Of a DNA stretch of 10,917 nucleotides, positions 8,222 through 10,917 are shown piece by piece. The DNA lies in the NCBI GenBank assembly GCA_031289875.1, contig JAITOO010000003.1, positions 1-10,917 on the forward strand. Direction: 5' to 3'. Both the position numbers and the translations under genes were made by a program. Source of the DNA: Flavobacteriaceae bacterium. Its GTDB lineage: Bacteria > Bacteroidota > Bacteroidia > Flavobacteriales > Weeksellaceae. Below the pieces are notes generated by a model. It was not told the origin of the DNA. It ran no database searches and worked only from the letters and a program-made list of their open reading frames with translations. Position 1 is the first letter of the stretch. Each line of letters starts with the position of its first letter.

Positions 8222-8241
8222 TGTGGTGTGCGCACACCACA
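8222..8241. terminator. Bidirectional terminator: perfect 20-base palindrome
   Basis: TGTGGTGTGCGCACACCACA is a perfect palindrome that would fold as an 8-bp stem with a GCGC loop. On the plus strand it is followed by six T (8243-8248); on the minus strand it is followed by TTTTAATTTTT. Both sides thus have the U-tract of an intrinsic terminator. It lies 17 bases after the stop of peptide 2 and about 70 bases before precursor 1, so it would end or attenuate peptide 2 transcripts. A dyad operator for a dimeric regulator is a less likely alternative. Confidence 0.7.
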
Positions 8242-8258
8242 CTTTTTTGAGTGGTTAG

Positions 8259-8472
8259 TTATGTGCCGCTGTTTGGTGGTAATTGTGAACCACAACCAGC
8301 AACGCAATTGCCTCCGTTACAATTGTTTGTAGTAGGGCAATACAAATTGCTTCCCTCTTTTCCTCCTCCTGCTCCTGTTGTATAAGCAGTGGAAAAACCA
8401 CCTTTCAATACTTTGCCTGAAGTCTCCAAAACTTCAAACTTTGTTATGTCTAAATTTTTTAAATGGTTTCAT
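8259..8472 (-). pseudogene. RiPP precursor 2, frameshifted by one base in its leader
   Basis: From the ATG at 8472 the frame ends after 12 codons (MKPFKKFRHNKV, then TGA). Removing one A from the six-A run (T-run at 8455-8460 on the plus strand) gives a clean 70-residue peptide starting MKPFKNLDITKFEVLE, with leader end SGKVLKGG at 18-25 and a 45-residue core. The core holds Cys at 45, 51, 56 and 60, the last three as NCNGGNCVAGC, the same module as in precursor 1. The leader junctions also align (SGKVLKGGFS against SGKLLGGFS), so the two are paralogs. The coding frame has no ATG; only a TTG late in the leader could start it. This is either a dead copy, a slippage-switched gene or a one-base sequence error. 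The rest of the reading frame and its stop (8259-8261) are unspoiled, so any inactivation is recent. Confidence 0.75.
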
Positions 8473-8514
8473 TTTTTGAAATATTTTTTTGTTAAAACTA
8501 ATTTTCCTGCGTAC

Positions 8515-8535
8515 AAACCGCACAAGCGCGGGTTT
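8515..8535. other. Hairpin between the barrel gene and precursor 2
   Basis: AAACCGC (8515-8521) pairs with GCGGGTTT (8528-8535), with one bulged G and a six-base loop. On the plus strand it is followed by further T residues; on the minus strand the following bases (GTACGCAGG) are not T-rich. It could be a weak terminator for the barrel gene or a leader structure of the precursor 2 transcript. The rest of 8473-8630 is AT-rich and shows no convincing gene or clean promoter. Confidence 0.3.
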
Positions 8536-8630
8536 TTAGATTGCAATCTTTTTATTTATTTGCATTTCGCCTGTATTCGCGACCACAAAGTACTTTGCGC
8601 CTAAATCAATTTTTCAGTTATTCAAGTTAT

Positions 8631-10817
8631 TTAATTTACTCTGTTTTTTTCATCTTCATTGCTTATTTGTCTTTGTTTTACATTTACTTTGTTGCTTCCA
8701 AAAGTATAGGATAGCGCCAGCCTGAAATACATGTTGTTGTCTCCTTTCATGTAAGTGATATTCTTGTTTCGTTCGCTTTTGTTGTGATAGGAATTTTCTT
8801 TCAGCAGGTTGTTTCCTGTAAGCGTAACCGAGAGTTTTTTTTCAAAAAACAGCATTTTGAAAAAAGCGTCAAGCTGGGTTCTTGTATAGTTATAAACCAA
8901 ATCGCTTGACTTGTTGGGCGGCACATAGCTGAAATCAAATCCTGTGGAAATAGTTTTCTTCTCATTGAGATAGAATATGTTATAAGTACGAAAACTGCCT
9001 CCATATCCCTCCATGCTTTTTGGCGTAATCGGGTATATTTTAGAGTCAGAATGCTGAAAGTATAAATTTACAGAATTTTGACTTGTCCACCATTTTAATT
9101 TATTATAGCTATAGAATAAACCTGCCCCCATGCTGTAATCATCAAAATAATTCATCCTCACGGCGCGCTGCACAAAGGGTTCATCATCTGTGATAATTAC
9201 GGCAGAACGATTGTCTTCGTCTCTCGAATACCACAATGCTGCCTGAAAAATATTATTGTAAATATAGCCGAGCGAGATGTTGGTGGTAAACGTGGGTTTG
9301 AGTTCGGGATTGCCTTCAAAGGAATAATACGGACTGGTATAGCTTCTAAACGGATTGAGTTCGTTAAAACCCGGACGAGAAACTCTTCTGCCGTATTCTG
9401 CATAAAAATTGTGCTTTTCTTTGGGCTTATAGGAAAGATATACCGTAGGAAAAAATTTCAAATACGAATCTTTATGAACTTCATTTAAAGTTACAGAATT
9501 TCCTTCAAACTGCGTATTTTCGGTTCTCAGTCCTGCCTGCAACTCCCATTTATCTTTGCCGAATTTTGTGTTTGCTGACAAATAAAATGCCTGCGTATTT
9601 TCCTTATAAAGAAATTTATTGGTCTGATTTTCATCAAGTTCAGGCGTTCCTGATGAAGTATCGTAAACATAAATATCATTATCGGTATTGGAAAACGAGA
9701 GTTTCATTCCATAATTCAAATTGAACTTTTTGAAAGGATGTTCCACGTCTATTTGTGTGGAATAGTTGGTTATTCTTCGGTTGATTCTTTGTTCGGAACT
9801 AGCCAAACCGTTTTCTATTTCAGGCGTTTGCGAATCAAAGGTATTGGCGGAATAAACCCTGTTGTGGTTGTTTAAGTAATCTAAAATATCAAAATCAAAA
9901 TTGATTTTTCTGCCCAAAGTATCCAATTTTATCAGGGAGTGAAAATTTCCCGAATTGAGATTTCTGTTTCCGCCGCTATTTCCGTCTGTCAATATGTAAG
10001 CAGTTTTGCTGCCGTCTGAGATGTTGAATATATCGGTATGGTCGGCATTTTTAGAACTCGGATTACTAAAACTTCCCATGTATTGTGCTCCTACTGTCCA
10101 GTTTTTGGAAATATCCACATCAAGACCTGTACGGGCGCTTAATAAATCTGTTTTATATTTATAGCTGTTTTTGCCGTCCCATTTTAATATCGGGTAATAA
10201 ATTTTGCTGTTTTCTTTATTGTAAAAATCCCCTCCGTCATAAGAAGCATTGGCATAGAAAGACAGGTTTTTCTTCCTGTAATTGAAACTTCCTCCGAAAG
10301 TTCCCCTCATATATTTTGCCTGCGTATAATTGCTGAAAAGCGAGGCGCTCCAAGTATCGTTTTTAGCTCTTTTCATTACAATATTTATCAACCCGCTGTT
10401 GCCTTCTGCCTCATACTTTGCAGGCGGCGTGGTGATGACTTCTATATTTTGTATGTCGTTGGCTCTTAGTCCTTTCAAAAAATTAATGAGCTCTTCTTCT
10501 GAAAAGTTGATGATTTTATCGTCAATCATCACATTAGCGTAGCTTTTTCCTATCATTTTGATGCCGGTATCGGAAACTGTCAATCCGGGCGTTATTTTGA
10601 GAACGTCCAAAGCATTGCCTCCATCTGCGGTTGGAAGATTGGTTACATCAAAAACCAACCTGTCCACCTTGCGTTCAATGAGTTTCTTCTGTCCGACAAT
10701 GGTAACTTCCTTAATTTGCTTTTCCACCTGCAAAGAATCCTGCACTTTCAGAGAATCGGTCTGAGAGAATGCTGCCGCACTTAGGAACACAAATACAGAT
10801 GTCAAAATATTTTTCAT
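8631..10817 (-). CDS. Outer-membrane beta-barrel protein, TonB-receptor-like plug and barrel
   Basis: The protein has 728 residues. A signal peptide (MKNILTSVFVFLSAAAFS, 1-18) fixes the ATG at 10817 and sends it to the envelope. Residues about 37-150 resemble a TonB-receptor plug: EVTIVG near 37-42, ALDVLKITPGL, then NIEVITTPPAKYEAEGNSGLINIVMKR, which is typical of the 'outer membrane protein beta-barrel family' of Bacteroidota. From about 151 the sequence alternates aromatic and polar residues in strands, including the conserved YGRRVSRPGFNELNPF region and GNPELKP, and ends in a strand FRLALSYTFGSNKV with a 20-residue polar tail. Many family members have a carboxypeptidase-regulatory-like domain before the plug; here the plug follows the signal peptide almost directly. 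The substrate is unknown: peptide, siderophore or another ligand. It lies 158 bases upstream of the precursors on the same strand, so a role in uptake, immunity or passage of the peptide is possible but not shown. Confidence 0.85.
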   Translation of the reverse strand: MKNILTSVFVFLSAAAFSQTDSLKVQDSLQVEKQIKEVTIVGQKKLIERKVDRLVFDVTNLPTADGGNALDVLKITPGLTVSDTGIKMIGKSYANVMIDDKIINFSEEELINFLKGLRANDIQNIEVITTPPAKYEAEGNSGLINIVMKRAKNDTWSASLFSNYTQAKYMRGTFGGSFNYRKKNLSFYANASYDGGDFYNKENSKIYYPILKWDGKNSYKYKTDLLSARTGLDVDISKNWTVGAQYMGSFSNPSSKNADHTDIFNISDGSKTAYILTDGNSGGNRNLNSGNFHSLIKLDTLGRKINFDFDILDYLNNHNRVYSANTFDSQTPEIENGLASSEQRINRRITNYSTQIDVEHPFKKFNLNYGMKLSFSNTDNDIYVYDTSSGTPELDENQTNKFLYKENTQAFYLSANTKFGKDKWELQAGLRTENTQFEGNSVTLNEVHKDSYLKFFPTVYLSYKPKEKHNFYAEYGRRVSRPGFNELNPFRSYTSPYYSFEGNPELKPTFTTNISLGYIYNNIFQAALWYSRDEDNRSAVIITDDEPFVQRAVRMNYFDDYSMGAGLFYSYNKLKWWTSQNSVNLYFQHSDSKIYPITPKSMEGYGGSFRTYNIFYLNEKKTISTGFDFSYVPPNKSSDLVYNYTRTQLDAFFKMLFFEKKLSVTLTGNNLLKENSYHNKSERNKNITYMKGDNNMYFRLALSYTFGSNKVNVKQRQISNEDEKNRVN

Positions 10818-10847
10818 TTTCGGACTTCATTTTCTTAAATGATGGAG

Positions 10848-10878
10848 CAAAGATATACTGACAAAAAATAAAAAGCAA
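10848..10878 (-). promoter_or_regulatory. Bacteroidota-type promoter for the barrel gene
   Basis: On the minus strand TATCTTTG (10848-10855) matches the -7 box TAnnTTTG, with a TTG (10876-10878) 20 bases upstream. The predicted start of transcription leaves a leader of about 25-30 bases before the ATG at 10817. The -7 octamer is identical to that of the RND pump promoter at 4156-4163. Confidence 0.65.
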
Positions 10879-10917
10879 TAAATTTCCGTGCATTTTTTAT
10901 GTAATTATTTTGCATTT

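Noticed and set aside
8538..8597. Two 12-base palindromes, AGATTGCAATCT (8538-8549) and CAAAGTACTTTG (8586-8597)
   Set aside because: Short AT-rich dyads are common by chance here; neither has a matching second site or a clear promoter to overlap. They could be operators, but nothing supports it.
8389..8604. Plus-strand 71-codon ORF covering the start of precursor 2 and the upstream gap
   Set aside because: It has no recognisable motif and covers the leader of the paralogous precursor on the other strand.
1..10917. CRISPR arrays, tRNA or rRNA genes, insertion sequences
   Set aside because: No regularly spaced repeats, no tRNA or rRNA-like segments, and no transposase or terminal inverted repeats were seen on either strand.

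Overview
The window looks like a chromosomal segment of a member of the Bacteroidota, most likely a flavobacterium. The reasons are AT-rich intergenic DNA, promoter boxes of the TTG-N19/20-TAnnTTTG type, A-rich start regions without strong Shine-Dalgarno sequences, a plug-plus-barrel outer-membrane protein of the kind common in this phylum, and a double-glycine/radical-SAM peptide system of a type known from this phylum. Genus-level placement is inference only.

Layout. The plus strand carries only the first ~930 bases: the 3' end of an unknown gene (3-221), then a small lipoprotein-like gene (309-929) that is readable only by changing frame twice. Everything else is on the minus strand. In transcription order, from right to left, it runs: an outer-membrane beta-barrel protein with its own promoter (10817-8631); a short Cys-rich double-glycine peptide gene with a one-base frameshift in its leader (8472-8259); a perfect 20-base palindrome flanked by T-tracts on both strands (8222-8241), read as a bidirectional terminator; an intact Cys-rich double-glycine precursor (8151-7906); a radical SAM/SPASM maturase (7899-6577); a C39-peptidase ABC exporter (6599-4383); a 290-base stretch with one doubtful small ORF; and a full-length RND efflux pump with its own promoter (4092-946).

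How the genes work together. Positions 8472-4383 form a compact peptide natural-product (RiPP) locus. The precursors have LLGG/LKGG leader ends and Cys-rich cores built from one repeated module. The SPASM radical SAM enzyme is the only visible modifying enzyme. The ABC exporter would remove the leader at the Gly-Gly with its N-terminal cysteine protease and move the core out of the cytoplasm. Precursor 1 and the maturase are 6 bases apart, and the maturase and exporter overlap by 23 bases, so these three are almost certainly one operon. No HlyD-type adaptor, TolC-type channel, dedicated immunity gene or second modifying enzyme is visible. The outer-membrane barrel upstream and the RND pump downstream each have their own promoter-like sequence. 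Whether either serves the peptide system is speculation from position.

The most interesting points are the two-precursor radical SAM locus with its repeated NC-x(4,5)-C-x2-G-C module, the silenced or phase-variable second precursor, and the palindrome separating the two precursors.
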